NCBI RefSeq assembly: GCF_001619985.1
Contig: NW_017264193.1
Span: 873,726-937,725, forward strand
Origin: Xylona heveae TC161
Taxonomy: Eukaryota > Ascomycota > Xylonomycetes > Xylonales > Xylonaceae
Length of the DNA: 64,000 bases
Direction: 5' to 3'
In this document: positions 12,030 to 25,200 of the stretch, piece after piece
How positions within the stretch are numbered: position 1 is the stretch's first letter
How the letters are laid out: every line of letters starts with the position of its first letter
Program-made: the position numbers and the translations under genes
The notes under the pieces: model-generated
Databases searched by the model: none
Told to the model about the DNA's origin: nothing
The model's input: the letters and a program-made list of their open reading frames with translations, nothing else

Positions 12030-13667
12030 GGTGGAATGAGGCCAAAATTTGTCTCGAGCAACAAGCGTTTCTCGATCAGTGGCAAAATGCGACCCGAGAA
12101 GGAGGCCAAGCGGAGGATCGAAGCGCTAATGGGGTGGAGAGGTTCGCGATCGCTTCACGGCAGTGTGGTGGCGGAGTGACAGGCCACACTCAGCTTGTGG
12201 TGCTCGCGACAGCCTGAAACAGATCGTCCACAACGCGACAATGCTGAGATACTAGAAGACGGTAATATAAGTATTGCAAAGCATGCACCGACCGAGTCGA
12301 AAGATTCGATCCGCTGGTGTAGGCCTTCGCGTGGAACATTCGAACTCTCCACTTGTGCAGCCGATTCGAGCTAAATATAGCGGGATTTGCGGGTAATTTG
12401 ACTTCCTAATCAGGTAAAACGCTTTTCATCCAGCTGGTGTTAATTTGCTCCATCTCGTTCCCCGTGCTATTTCAGGCGTTTAGGCGCCGTCGGCACGTTT
12501 TCCCAGCAATCACAGCGTTTTCCAGGAGATAAATGCTGCACCTCCCCTGCAAAAGAAACGTGCCCTTCCAAAACATGGACGATCTTTTGTACCTGCAGCT
12601 CATTCACAATCTTGGAGATTGATGTCCAGGATAATCAAGCACACGGGTCGGCTGGCATATTTTTTAGATTTTACCATTGTAAGCCTTGCGACTCGTCGTC
12701 CATAATCTCGATGACACTACGATCAAATCCCAACGGTGTGATTTGAATGTGCATATCGTAGTTTGGTTTATTTTACCAGCTCAGCGGCACATCGATCCCT
12801 ACCTCTCGCCCCCCGCATCGACTTCGTAGCCTGCTTCAAGCTCTCATGGACCAATCTTGCTGTAACTTCTGACCAGATCGCATATATAGACGACAAGTCT
12901 ACATGCTCGGACCATGAAACACTACAGCATATTGCAAAATCTGAGGCTTTCCAATGTCAAGCTTCACCAGCCTGATGCCTTGTTTCCACGTCACATTGTA
13001 AAGCTGATCACCTTCGAGAGACGTCTTCTTTGACCCCAGCTTACTGCTCTCAATTGGATGTGATGAGACAAAGTGCTTGTTGCTTGCTTACCGCGCATGC
13101 AAGGGACTTTGACTAGCAGACATTGTGCGATGCAGTTCTTACGGTACCATGTACTGGAGCACGGAGAATTCTCCACATCAAGGGCTCTCGCTTCGCCTTG
13201 CAGGTGGTTATTCTTAGTGCTGCTGGCTCCACAAATCCCTCTTCAGCGGCCGAAGTGACCTTTTGTAATGGAGAATCACCCCGCAACCCTCAGCACGTGG
13301 ATTGCCAATGGACATGACTACAATCGGGCTTCTTCCATATACTCTATATCAATGTCTTTTTGGCATTCATTCGAAGGGTCGAGGTATACAACCCCAGCTC
13401 TTAAGCCTTTCGACAATGCAATGGATAACACACTTTTTTATCCGAACATTATTCACACTATCAAAAATGGCATGGATTGTCTAGATTAAACGAAAGCCAG
13501 CGCTTTGGCCATAACTTTATCTATGGTTGATTAAACGATATGTTATGGATGGCTATGACTCGAAATTCGATTCAATATATGACCTATCAGTGATATATCA
13601 CAGACAGTATCCACAGGTAAGGATGTTCTCATCTGGCGGTTTATAAAATGAAGCTTGGAATCCAGCC
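12030..13667. other. Intergenic, promoter side of the MADS gene
   Basis: About 1.6 kb. Short frames at 12763-12975 and 13073-13317 have no recognisable similarity and no splice context that lengthens them. The stretch 13490-13660 is AT-rich. I see nothing else. Confidence 0.5.
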
Positions 13668-14141
13668 TCAAGCCATCTGTGCATCGTGACCCCAATTTTT
13701 CAACGATTTGTAACTCTTGCTGTCAGTGTTTTGCTTTGCAGTTTCTTCTTGCGCGAGGTGACGCTTGTTGTAAGCTACAACTCTGCGCATGTGGTCGATA
13801 TCATCCTGGTCATACTTGGATGGGTCCTTGGAAGGATTCTTCTCTAAAATCTGGATGATTTTACGACCACTAATAACGTCAGCTGCTGGGCGTAATGGGG
13901 CTTCTAAAGATCCTTGGCTTGATGACATACCTCTCGTGGCCGATAGTCTCGCCAGAACCGTCGTCCTTACTCCAGCCGCTGCCCACGGACTCGTCGCTGC
14001 CTAGCCAGTCCTTGAGCTCACCAGCTGACATATTAACTAATTCATTGAATTCTCTGATGATTTTCCTTAGCTGTGCGCAGTCAAAAATATATATCAGGCA
14101 TAGGATTCGTACTTGATGACAGTCTCGTTGTCTTTCACCAT
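13668..14141 (-). CDS. Small DUF3140-family protein
   Basis: A 121-residue hydrophilic protein of the DUF3140 family, which is shared by bacteria and fungi and has no settled function. Exons: 14141-14113, 14065-13931, 13869-13668. The protein begins MVKDNETVIKKIIREFNEL, continues with LKDWLGSDES and GWSKDDGSGETIGHESGRKI, and ends with SYKSLKNWGHDAQMA. The segment YDQDDIDHMRRVVAYNKRHL is typical of the family. The acceptor of intron 1 is CTAAG at 14070-14066; the alternative CAG just before it would give an immediate stop. All phases close (366 bases). No membrane segment or signal peptide. Confidence 0.85.
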
Positions 14142-16248
14142 CTTGACGCTTTTGGATCGATTCGGATGGGCGATACAGAAGTTGGTTGTGCAGAAGAGGA
14201 GACGTTTCATTCGAGAGAAATATTCAACTGTTCATGATATTCAAGTGGTATATTTATTCAACGACATCCATTTTACGGCAAAGAGAACGCAAGAATAATA
14301 TGCAATACGTCATGACTCTGGGTCTAAGGACCACAAGATGGAAAGAGCGGAGAACTGGCAGCGGTGTGCAAGGTGAAGCTTCATCGATTGCATCGCTGTT
14401 CGCAGCATTCAGTCTGTCATAATGGCACGATGACCGAAGACTACTGCATTTGGACGGGTGTCCAACCTCAGCTCTTTTCTGGCTGTTGGTTTGCGTCGTA
14501 CATATAGTTAAGCTCCTGTTCCCATCGTTGCTGTCGGGCTTGACTGGATCTTGAAAAGGACCAATTTTCTTATTCGGTTAGTGCGCCCGAACCTCACCAA
14601 GATGGAATCGCGTCAGTTGGACATTTGGCTAGGCAATATACATGAGGACGACGTCCGACGTCTTCTACAACAAATGGCCTGACTTCTACTCTTGAAAGGC
14701 ATAAACGGGGGGTACAGATTTCTGCCTTCAATCTCGGTTCACCATCTGCAACATGCCTTCACGTGGGACCTATCACTGGCCGTTTACCCACTGAGGCTAA
14801 GTCTCACTTGTGTGTTACTTTACTGACTGTTTGAAAGACGGTCGTTTCCGCCGTTTCTCGATGTAACAGCGGCTGGAGCCACCCTGGCAAAGTCCGAAAG
14901 GCCAATCTCCTGCCATTGTCTGGAACACGCTCTTTACCACATGGGAGCATGGTAGGACAAGCTCAGGTTATATTCCGAGACAACGCGACGAATGGAAAGA
15001 ATCAACATCTGTCCGTTTACGAATGCTTATTTGTACGAGATCTTGGCAGGTCGCCATTTCTTGAACCCCCAGAAATTTTATTCCAAAAAAAATTTTTTCA
15101 CAAACTCGATATTGAAGAGCAACGAAACGGATCAGGCACTCTACTACAAGCACAGTTTCAATCGAGGGGGCGCAAAGAGTTTCAGTTCTGTCCCTTTGCT
15201 CCCCTAACCGAAAATTGCAACCGAGGACTCCGTAGGAACGAGGAAGGGACAAGGGGGTTTATACTCTCTCTCTCTCTTTCGGAGCTACCAGGGGTCCTTT
15301 CAAACCAACCAGAAGCCTAGAGGCTTTAAGCTCATCTTTTCCGCCAGTAGTGTGCACTGTTGTCGCTGTCGCGTCGTTGCCGAGGAACCTATAAGACAGA
15401 GTGAGAGGAACATCCAATCTCCTTTATCAAACTTGGCGAGCCGATATTCTGCCAGTGGCCCCTTTCTGTGCGCTAACACCAATCGTCCTTGAACAATTGC
15501 TTAGAGCGACAGCCCATATGGCAGCTCTTCTTCTTTTCCCCCAACAATATTTGGAGGGTCTGGAAACAAACCGTGGATGACTGACGACCGCGCAAAAGTG
15601 GACTTGATGGTATTGTACCCAGACCCAGTACCTGCATGGTCAGGGCGCAGGGGTGTAGGAAAATTATTTGCCGGCCATCAGACGGATGGTTGTTGCAGAG
15701 CTATTTGCTTTCCTCTCCACTACCGTAGCCAGGGTCTGCCTCAAGGGACCCCCACTAGACTTGATTAGGCCGCCCAGCTTTAAATTATCTGCTGCATATC
15801 CCACGTCGCTTGCCAGGTCAGAGACACGCTTAAACTGCAGTAAATCATGATAATTTCCCTGTCTGCTCTCAAGACGTTGCTTTCCATTCAAGATGATTTG
15901 AGTCCGTCTGGTTTTCTTCAAGTTTTCATTGCACACGGATCGGCCTCGACCTAAAACCTCTCCAGCCGACGCTTGCTCACCGCCTTCGGCAGAACCCGCC
16001 CATTGCCCGCCGCTTCCATCCAAGCTCTCTATCGCGCGGAGACGCGATAATTGGGGGTGGCGCACCTCAGTTCATCTACTTGACTGTGTCTGGTTAATGC
16101 AACTTTGGGTTTATGGGGCCTATTGTGAAATCCTACTGAGAATTCCACCTTGCGACAGACGACCTCCATCTATATGACAAACCAGGTGCTTCGAGATACT
16201 TTTCATCATACAATTTATCGTATATTATTATCAGGAGGGTAGTTCAGA
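14142..16248. other. Intergenic, 2.1 kb
   Basis: Lies between divergent genes (DUF3140 and the Msb1-like gene). It contains a (CT)n run at about 15263-15278. Open frames of 134 codons (14916-15320, plus) and 133 codons (15664-16065, minus) show no family resemblance or conserved motif, and I do not call them. Probably regulatory, with no specific element I can defend. Confidence 0.45.
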
Positions 16249-19200
16249 ATGCCCTCCATTCTTTCAAAGGTGTTCAAAAGCAAAGATGGCACAGGAGCAC
16301 CATCCAGGCCGAAGAAGGCTACCAATGGTGTACCGCCAGTTACTCCTCCGCCAAAGCCAAAGTGGGAAGATGCGTGGCTCAGGAAGCAGGTGGAGCCAGA
16401 GGAAGTGCAAGAACTGATTAGAGAGTGCACGAATGAATTGAAAGCAAGAGGTGAGTACTGGACAGTGGACGACAGTTTGCGGTAAGCTAAAACAATCTAA
16501 TCTTCCCTTTTCAGCTATCGACATGCCCTTCCTTCTTCTTCCTTTTCGACCCAACACAGACCCCAGTGGCGCCAAAAACTTCATTCGAAACTACTTCAAA
16601 TCGAGTATCAACAAGAATGCACCAGTGCTTCGTGGAGAATCACTTCAGCAGGAGCTACGATTAACGGAGCCAATCGTGAGTATTTACCGTCAAGCCAATA
16701 ATAAAATATGTATTCTAAGGTGTACAGGTGATCTGCAGTGTGTTGAAGTGGTGCTGGAGTAGAATCCCAGGGGGTGTGGTTACTTGGGAGGCATATGAAC
16801 TTTTTCGCATCGGCGAGCAAGGTAATGGATTTTCTCAGTATTACCAGTAAAACGAAAACTAAATCTCTTTCCAGACTCCGACTGGGCCCGAGACGCTTTT
16901 GCAACCTTTATTCCCCTTAGTGTTGACACTGACGCCCGAGCCAAGATTGTCTTCGACTTTTTCGATCTCATGGCTGCTACGGCAGCTCATGCGAAATGGA
17001 ATGGGCTGAGTGGTCGCAAACTCGCTCGCTTGGCTGGATGGTGGGCCTTTGAGCACACGGACCTTCAAGAAGGATTTGACGGTGGTTATAGGTCCTGGCA
17101 AAGGTATAGAATCCTTTGAGAAGCTGATCATTCCATCACACGCTAATAGAGTCTCTCAGTGCTGCTGATGCCACGAGCCATCTCTTTTTTGCATATCTTC
17201 GATCGTTGTCTCCGGACTCAGTTAGAGGCATCAATGGAATATCGGCATTGCCTTTATCGCTGCAAAACCTTCTCGAGACGACCGAATATCCTCCACAGTC
17301 CGCTCCGCATGTTCAGGAGCCGATACCGAAATTGGTCATGATTGTAGACTCCGTCTCCCCTACCCCATTTTCTCTTCTGCGCCGCGCTAGAAATTTCGAG
17401 TTTCGAGATGAAGATGAAGCCTTGCACCAATTTTCAGAATATGATGACCCAGTGCAGGCCTTGACTGAAGAGTGCCGCAGGGTTCTAAGAGCTATCTCAT
17501 CGACAAACCAGTCTGACATTTCGAGTCCAAAGGATGCCATCAGCTCGCCAGATGCGTCTTGGTCTCGTTTTGAGGACATTGGCTTTTCAGGTCTTTTAGA
17601 CGACCCGAAATCAGCAGGCGATTCAGAACGCTCAGCAATTTCCAGCCGACATCGTTCACCGGAGGGCTTGAGAAGCGCTCCTCAGTCTCGTTCGCACGGT
17701 CGTGGCGGTCGCCCAACCACTCCATCCTGGGCCGATTTCCTCTCTTCTGGGTTCGGAGATGAGGCCAACAGTCGAACTGCTGTGCCGCTACTGCTTCCGC
17801 CTGACAAGATTCTTCCTCCCATCGATACCTCAACCAGCTCCACTCTCAATTCAACCCGACTAGAAGAGGATCTGTATCAGGAACCTGGTGAACTTGCGAG
17901 CGTCAATAAGCTCAATCTTGACGACTCTTTTTGGTGGGTATGGATGACGAGTCTGGCAGACGAGGAGACGACAGAGCGAAAATCAGTGTTTGGACGTTGT
18001 GCGCTCATCGAGACGGACATTGCGGGGGCAAGATGGCTTGTGATTGAGGAAAAAGTCAAAGGAGCAGCACCTGTGGAAGAAGAAGGCGCTTATATTGTTG
18101 AGAAAAAGGGCCGTTTTGGGTTCACCAAGCGTGGAAAATCCGCTCAAAGTAAATCAAAGAGTCGAAAGGCGTCGGCGCCCACTATGCCGGAGCCCTACAA
18201 TCGTACAAACGCAAGCACCCCACAAAGCCGAACAAACATTGCACCGGACCAGCATGCTCGAATCCACGCTGCGGCAGCAGCTTTGCAACAAAGGCAGCGG
18301 CAGAATGGGCTGGAGCTGACGGATTCAAGGGACACAAGGCGCACGAGAAAGGGCGATGGAGTGTCCATGAAGACAAGTAGTATTTTCACTTTGCAGCCGT
18401 TGATCATGAGTGAAGCTGCCGACGCGATGAAGTGGACTAATAGATTTGATAAAGAGGCCTTACGCGCCGCGTACCTCGGCGATAATTATCATGGACGGGG
18501 ATACTCCACTCACGTTATTGGCAGGCAGGATGGTCTCGCACGAGTGGCTTCCAGCACGGCTGACACAGTATCAGTTTGGACGAGGAAGGACGAACGAGAC
18601 CTGCCGGCTTTGCCTCCGGAAGAAGAGGATTCCCACGCGCCGACTGAAACACCGATCAGTTCTGTCCCTGCCGTCGAGCCCGCCAATGAGGGATTATCTA
18701 AAGAAGATTCAAATCTTCCATCTTCGCTACCGTCAAGTCGTCGTGAGTCGCCAGAAAAGCAAGCGCGTGCGCCCGAGGCGATTGATCCCCCTACGAAAAA
18801 GGGTAGTGACCCCAACCTCCCTGTCAATGGTGCTTTGCAAGCGCCAGCGCAATCCTCAGATACCAGGGACACCAATAACTCACTAGAGAAGAAAATTCGC
18901 CAAAACAAGCTCAAAAAGAGCCATCACGGCGGCGGTGGATTGAAGAAAGTTTTCGGAAAAAAGAAGCCCGAAGCAAAGGACAAACAAACTGGGCGTACGC
19001 CTGATACCCGATTTCCAGTGCAATCCTCTGAGCAGGTCAAATTGGGACGCCGGCTTTCTGCTCTTGGGAAGCACTCCGCCGGGTCTTCGCCATCTGTTGC
19101 TACCTCTGATGCTGCCACTAATGAGCCGCTTGAGCGGCCTGCTGAGCCTTCGCCGGCAGCCGAACCTAGGGCTAACCCCACGGATGAATCTTTGGTTGCT

Positions 19201-19748
19201 GCTCCTACCGCTGCCACAGAGCCTGAGCTTGGACCCGTTCCCTCGCAAGATTACCAGGCCAGCCTCTCTGGGGTAGACTCGGAAGAGACTCACAGCAATA
19301 GCCAGGAGCGCCCAACTGCGAATTTCACCGAAGGCCCTCTGCAGGATGTACCTGCTTTTATTCCCGATGAAACGCCTGCTTCCGAAAAAGAGCCTGAATA
19401 CGAGTTTGTGACGCCGAGTGAGCAAGGACCTCCACAAGCCAGTATTTCAGAAATCTCCCACGAGGACCTCAGCCAACAGGCCTCGTCTGCACAAGATCGC
19501 TGGGCTCAAATCAGAAAGAACGCCGCGGAGCGTGCGGCGAGACAGAGCGAAGATCAATCCAGACCGAGCAACAGCGCCCGAACGGATGAGGATGAAACTA
19601 GTGGAGAAGAAAGTAGGTTCTCATTATCATCACGCTTGAGATATCCACTAAACGAATTATAGCTATTGAATCTCGAGTGGCCCGAATCAAAGCTCGTGTA
19701 GCAGAGCTCACGGGTAACATGGATCCCTACGAAATCCCAAGACGTTAA
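16249..19748 (+). CDS. Msb1-like morphogenesis protein (Msb1/Mug8 domain)
   Basis: Fungal polarity scaffold of 1074 residues. Msb1 acts in the Cdc42/Rho1-formin pathway at growth sites; this role is taken from the family. Exons: 16249-16450, 16515-16675, 16728-16821, 16875-17103, 17160-19612, 19663-19748. The N-terminal RhoGAP-like Msb1 domain covers roughly residues 40-480, including WEDAWLRKQVEPEEVQELI, MPFLLLPFRP and LAGWWAFEH. A long disordered Ser/Pro/Glu-rich tail follows. Near residue 825 there is a basic patch (KKVFGKKKPEAKDK). The last exon encodes a short helix ending DPYEIPRR. Splices fall in phases 1, 0, 1, 2 and 1, and all close (3225 bases). Confidence 0.88.
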
Positions 19749-20958
19749 TGTTGGCTAGCTACTTAGGATTCAAATTTCCTTTGAGGTTCAACCCTTGCCT
19801 TCAGTCGCTCTTTAGCTTGGAAATCTTCGCCGACCGTTGCTCGGAATTTATCATGATGATTGTGTCATTTGCCTAAAGCAATATCAAGCGCAATTACTCA
19901 AGAGTTTTTGATGCTTCAGATTGTTTGCGCTCCTTCCTTTTATCGCCGATACCTTATCAGCTTGCTTTCCATTGTTTCCGCAATTTTTCTATCCCATAAT
20001 TTTCAATTTCGTTCTCTACTGTTTATTTCCGGCCAAGTTTGCCACGAGTTGAAGATACCAGGTCGCTTGAAATTGTATTCTCCATTTCGTTCTCTTTCCG
20101 TCAGACTTATTCTTCTTCGTTCATGTTAATTACCCCCTATATCGGCAGCCAATCTGGCTCGTATTTTCACCCTAATGTATACTCTTTGCTTCTTCTTTGC
20201 TTCTTCTACCCATTGTTTTCTGAGACAGGGCGATTCAGGTCTTGATGCGGTTATCTTGCGGTCAGAGGATACCAGGACATTTGGAAGATGAGAGTCAATG
20301 CCTTGCTATCACCGTTTTGCTAGAATTCTGCTCCCTTGGCTTTTGTGTCGCTGATATTGCGTCTATTTTGTCTCGTCGCAACTCGGTTTTATAATTGGAG
20401 CGGATAAAAACCAGCGCAAGCCATGTAAAGAAGTAATACCTTTTTCTTCAATTTAGCGTGGATATTTAATGTTAATTTTTGATTTTGTTCTGTGTTGATA
20501 GAGAAGACTATGAGAGCCTTGCATTGTGTGATTTGATCTAGGGCAAGGTTTGACAGTGCACAGGCTTTGGCAACCACCTCGTTTACTATCAGTTATACGT
20601 CATCTCTCATTTCTAAGACTTCGAAAGGGCAGCCATTGGGGCACTGTGTTATATGGGTGACTGCATTAGCCACAGGCAAAACATTCTTTTGCCACAGCAC
20701 TTGGAGGAGCTGTGCTTTTGACACCAAGACGAACAAAGCAGCACTTTGTGCGAAACACCAGCGGTGATAGCAAAAGACAGTCTGTGCTGAAAGGGAGTTT
20801 CCAGTCAATTTGTCCCTGGTACTCCAGCGTTGGGCTCGGAGGAGAGGTACGAAGAATGGAGTAAGGATGATATTGCTGGTATGTAGAGCTCGGCATAGTG
20901 AGCCTGTTTGGAGTTGCGTGTTATTGGGCACACGTGGTTGAAATAAGCTCAAAGATGC
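19749..20958. other. Intergenic, convergent 3' ends
   Basis: Between the Msb1-like gene and Sen15 on the opposite strand. T-rich near 19860-20220, consistent with a 3' untranslated region. Nothing else is supported. Confidence 0.5.
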
Positions 20959-21654
20959 TTAGTTCTGTCTCGGCTTGACGAGTCCGTCGTGAATAATATA
21001 GTAGACTACTGTACTATCGTCTTCGACTGTCGCGAGGAGGATGCGCTTCAGATTTCGTTCGATTTGGGACTGTTTTTGAGCTTCGGTTTGGCTTGGAGTA
21101 TTGTTTTGCGCTGTCTGGCTATGTTGGTCCTCCTCCACTCGCTCACCCTCAGTCTCGTTGGCATTTTCTTGATCGTGGCTGGATCCCTCCTCGGGTGCGT
21201 TTTGTTCCTTTCTCTTTTCGGCCGCCAGCGACTCGTCCAACTGTTCATCCGCCGTCTCAGCGCTTGGCGGCACCTTGGTGATCGCACCGAATACCTCGGC
21301 AAGTCTTCGAAGTGTCCATTTCTCCTTCAGGTGTGCCGGCAGCACCCACATGCGTTCAGGCTGGACATCCTTTTCGTTGATACCAGCTTTGATCAGTTCG
21401 ATTTGTTCGTCCGGGTGAATGTATAGCTTCTGCGCAGGTACACCAGAGATCATAGGCCGCGGTAAGGGCGCATTTGGTGTTACGGGGGAGTGTGTGTGGA
21501 GTGTGAGAGAAGTCCAATTGTGTTGATGCTCGAGATTATGCTGGACTTGAAGCGCCAGGTGGGTAAGATATGGTGGGTGTAAATCCGTCGTAGAGCTGGG
21601 GGATGAGAGGATCTCGGACAAGGTGGAGCGCGGAGGGAGAGAAGACGTCGCCAT
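20959..21654 (-). CDS. sen15: tRNA-splicing endonuclease subunit Sen15
   Basis: Structural subunit of the nuclear tRNA-intron endonuclease, 231 residues in a single exon. Typical fungal Sen15 blocks are present: PHPPYLTHLALQVQHNL-like helix near residues 24-42 (read here as HPPYLTHLALQVQHNLEHQ), PRPMISGVPAQKLYIHPDEQ at about 66-85, MWVLPAHLKEKWTLRRLAEVF near 101-121 and the C-terminal strand pair KRILLATVEDDSTVVYYII, ending GLVKPRQN. The segment between residues 130 and 195 is a Glu/Gln-rich insertion without predicted fold. The ATG at 21654 is the only one ahead of the conserved part. Sen15 carries no catalytic residues; it pairs with Sen34. Confidence 0.87.
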   Translation of the reverse strand: MATSSLPPRSTLSEILSSPSSTTDLHPPYLTHLALQVQHNLEHQHNWTSLTLHTHSPVTPNAPLPRPMISGVPAQKLYIHPDEQIELIKAGINEKDVQPERMWVLPAHLKEKWTLRRLAEVFGAITKVPPSAETADEQLDESLAAEKRKEQNAPEEGSSHDQENANETEGERVEEDQHSQTAQNNTPSQTEAQKQSQIERNLKRILLATVEDDSTVVYYIIHDGLVKPRQN

Positions 21655-22236
21655 TGTGAAGTTTTGGCCTCTGCAGTTTGTCTTATGGAGGCCAATTGCG
21701 GAAAGTAAAGTATCTGCCTTCTTGTAACGGCGTCAGAGGAGGTCCGTGTTTTTGGTGTTTTGGAACGGAAAAAGTTCAGAAGGTCGGAAAAGTTCGAAGG
21801 CGCAAAGTCCGATCTGGGGAAGCCGAAAACAGAGAGAAATGATCCGTGGGGCTTTGATCGCTTCCGGGAGGTAGAAGTACTATTCAGTATGTTTACTGTA
21901 TTTGGGCTGCTATCGGTCTAATCTTTCGCTGGTTATTTTGGTGATAAGGTACTTAGCTAAACTCTTAGAGTACTTTGAGCAAGCCACAGTGGGCCCATTT
22001 GTCCCACTTCCCACCAGGGGGCAGGAATCATGTCCGAAGCTCACCTTCACCGCCGGCAATATCCAACGATAATTCCAGCACTCCGTATCTGTGGGATGAA
22101 GGCCTTGAAGGGGCTTCCTACTTGGAGGAGCTACTTGGATTTAACTTAAAAGCATTCATTATCATATAATTCTAGTCTGTGCGTGTCTTTCCGTGCAGGC
22201 AGTGTCGATCCATTCTACGGCGGACCTCACTCCATA
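21655..22236. promoter_or_regulatory. Divergent promoter region, sen15 / DUF726 gene
   Basis: 582 bases separate the two divergent start codons. A possible short leading exon of the DUF726 gene lies within it (ATG 22030, donor at 22085, acceptor ending 22199), which would add about 30 residues in frame. No defined binding site is claimed. Confidence 0.4.
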
Positions 22237-25200
22237 ATGCCCCAGCATGAGATCGATGCGGGTGACGATTCCCCGAAGAATCAGCAGCATCCGATTGCAA
22301 CACATCTAGAGATCAATCGTGATACGGATCAAGGCGATACAGAGACGAATGTGACAGCCACACAAGCTCCTTCAGCGGCTTTGGACAGGGATGAATTTGG
22401 TCTTCCCCTTCTACCTTCTCACAGCTCTCTCTCGGCCAGGAAAGACCAAGATACGGATAGTCGGTCCAATCATCATGATGCCAAGCCGGAGATTGAAGAG
22501 GGAAACATCACAACAGATGTTGTCAATGAGACGAATATAACGGAGGGATCTAGCAATGTGCAGGAAGAAAACCCAGAGAGGAAGAATGCTGCTACGAATT
22601 CGGAAGCATTTTCCCAAACGGAGGTGGGCGGAAAGCTCGAAACACCCAAGGAGGAACACACATATCCCAGTGATTCGACTCCTCCAGACTACACGCACGC
22701 CCCTGCCGAGATCCTGCCGACAAAGACAACCGACACTTTTCGAGAACAAGTTCCCGAAGCCTCGGAAGTGGAGATTAGGCCAGAGGAAAAGCAAGAGGAA
22801 AAGCAAAAGGATGACCAAGCCCACGATGATACAAATATTGAGGTTCCAGGTCATAGTCATAAAGCTAGCACAGGCCATGTATCGGAATGGTCTCATCAGC
22901 AGGTCGCTGCATCTCACGAACCAGAAGAGAAATATAATATAGACGAGGATGACTGGCAAGAAATGCCCGCTTACGCGCCATACGATATCTACAATGATGA
23001 TGGGAAACTCATTGCCAAAGAGGCGGCGGAGTCTGACAATGAAGGCAATTACGGCCCTGGTGGCAGAGGGTACACGCGCGTGCAGATAGATGAGGACGCA
23101 AAATCGACTACCAGCATGGACGAAAATACGAAATATCTCTTTAAGGAAAATGGCACCAACGTGGCAGATGAAGATGAAGACTTACGAGATGCTCTGTCTC
23201 AGATGCAGGTCACAAAAGATTTGCTTACAGAAGGACAGAAGATTGCATATGTTGGACTGACCAGACTTGCAATGATTGAGATGGTTAAAGAGCTCGAAGC
23301 AATGCCGCAAAGAAAGTCTACAAAATCAGAACTGGTTATTGCCACTGAGTCGATCAAAATGTGGAGTCAAAAGATGACTCTACGGCTATACACACACATG
23401 GATATCAGCTCTGAAGGTACGGCTCCCCTTTGTTTTAGCCAACATCTGCATCTTCGAAAAATACTAAGCTGTAATTCTAGAGCAAATCATGATCGAACAG
23501 TTGGCAGAGCACGGGGTTGTTGCAGCGGATCTCACGCCCACGCTTCTGCAAAACTCACGTGTAAAGAATCCCATGGCTGAAAAAATCCCGTCAAAACCTC
23601 CGTCAAGCGTGTCACCCAGACCGTCTAGTACTGAGCTGGAGCGCAAATCCTCCACTCCGTCATCCTACTTTGAAGGGTATTCTGAGACTCCTCCTCCACC
23701 TCCATACCAAGAGCACGAGGGAGATGACCTGCCAGAAGTCCGGACCCCTAACCAGCTGCCCTCGACAAAGAATATCGACATTGACCTCCGCTGGACCGTT
23801 CTTTGCGATCTTTTCCTGGTTTTGATCTCCGATTCAATCTACGACTCGCGTTCTCGTGTCCTTCTCGAGCGGGTTGGCAATTACTTGAGTATTCCTTGGA
23901 TAGATATCTGCAGATTTGAGAAACGAGTCACCGATGCGCTAGAAATGGAAGAAGCGGCAGCTGCGCAGAAGGAAAATTGGACCGAGGAAGAGCATATGGC
24001 AGCGCGCAAGAAAGCTGGAATGAAGCGACGAATGGTCATGATGGGTCTTGCCACTGTAGGAGGTGGTCTCGTAATCGGCCTCTCTGCTGGTCTTCTGGCT
24101 CCGGTCATTGGTGCTGGACTTGCCGCCGGTTTCACGACCATTGGTGTTGCCGGTACCGGTACCTTTCTTGCCGGTACAGGCGGCGCAGCTCTCATTACCA
24201 CGACTGCCGCCTTGTCAGGTGGTGCCATTGCCGTCAGAGCATCCCATAGAAGAATGGGGGCTGTCAAGACATTCGAATACCGGCCACTGCACAACAACAA
24301 GCGCGTTAATCTAATAATAACGGTCGCTGGATGGATGAATGGAAAGGTTGACGATGTCAGATTACCCTATAGTACGGTGGACCCCATCATGGGTGATCTC
24401 TATTCGGTTTTGTGGGAACCGGAGATGCTTCAGAGCATGGGTGATACTATAAATATTTTAGCCACGGAGGTAAGCCCGTCCGCACATATTACTTTCAAAA
24501 TCTGATCGTTCGCTGACTGGACTGCAAGGCTCTCACGCAAGGATTGCAACAAGTGCTGGGCAGCACCGTCTTGGTTGCTCTTATGGCTTCGTTGCAGCTC
24601 CCCATTGTTTTGACCAAGCTGTCGTATCTCATTGATAATCCATGGACAGTCTCTCTTGACAGAGCCAATGCGGCCGGCCTTATTCTCGCTGACTCGCTCA
24701 TTGACCGAAACCTCGGCGTTCGTCCTATCACTCTGGTTGGATTCTCATTGGGTGCCAGGGTCATCTTTTCTTGCCTAAGAGAGCTGGCAAGCCGGGGCGC
24801 CTACGGCCTGATTCAGAACGTCTATCTCTTTGGCTCGCCAATTGTGGCAAAGAGGGACGAATATCTTCGCGCAAGGGCTATAGTGTCTGGGAGATTCGTC
24901 AACGGCTATGCAACAAATGACTGGATTCTGGGTAAGAGCATATCTAATTTTCCGAATGGCAGTGCCTTGATGTCTAACATTTGATAAAAGGCTATCTGTT
25001 TCGCGCCACCAGTGGTGGTATAATGCGTGTAGCAGGGTTGGCTCCAGTTCTCGATGTTCCAAGGCTGGAAAATATAGATGTCACGACGATCGTTCCTGGA
25101 CATATGGCCTATCGTTCTGCTATGCCTCGACTGCTGAGGGAAGTCGGATGGCTTGTCGAAAGTGATGAATTTGCCGAAATTGAAGACCCTGTTAGATACC

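Noticed and set aside
14916-15320. 134-codon plus-strand open frame
   Set aside because: Contains a translated CT repeat and no conserved features; no neighbouring exons found.
15664-16065. 133-codon minus-strand open frame
   Set aside because: Composition not convincing, no similarity recognised, lies in the promoter side of the Msb1-like gene.
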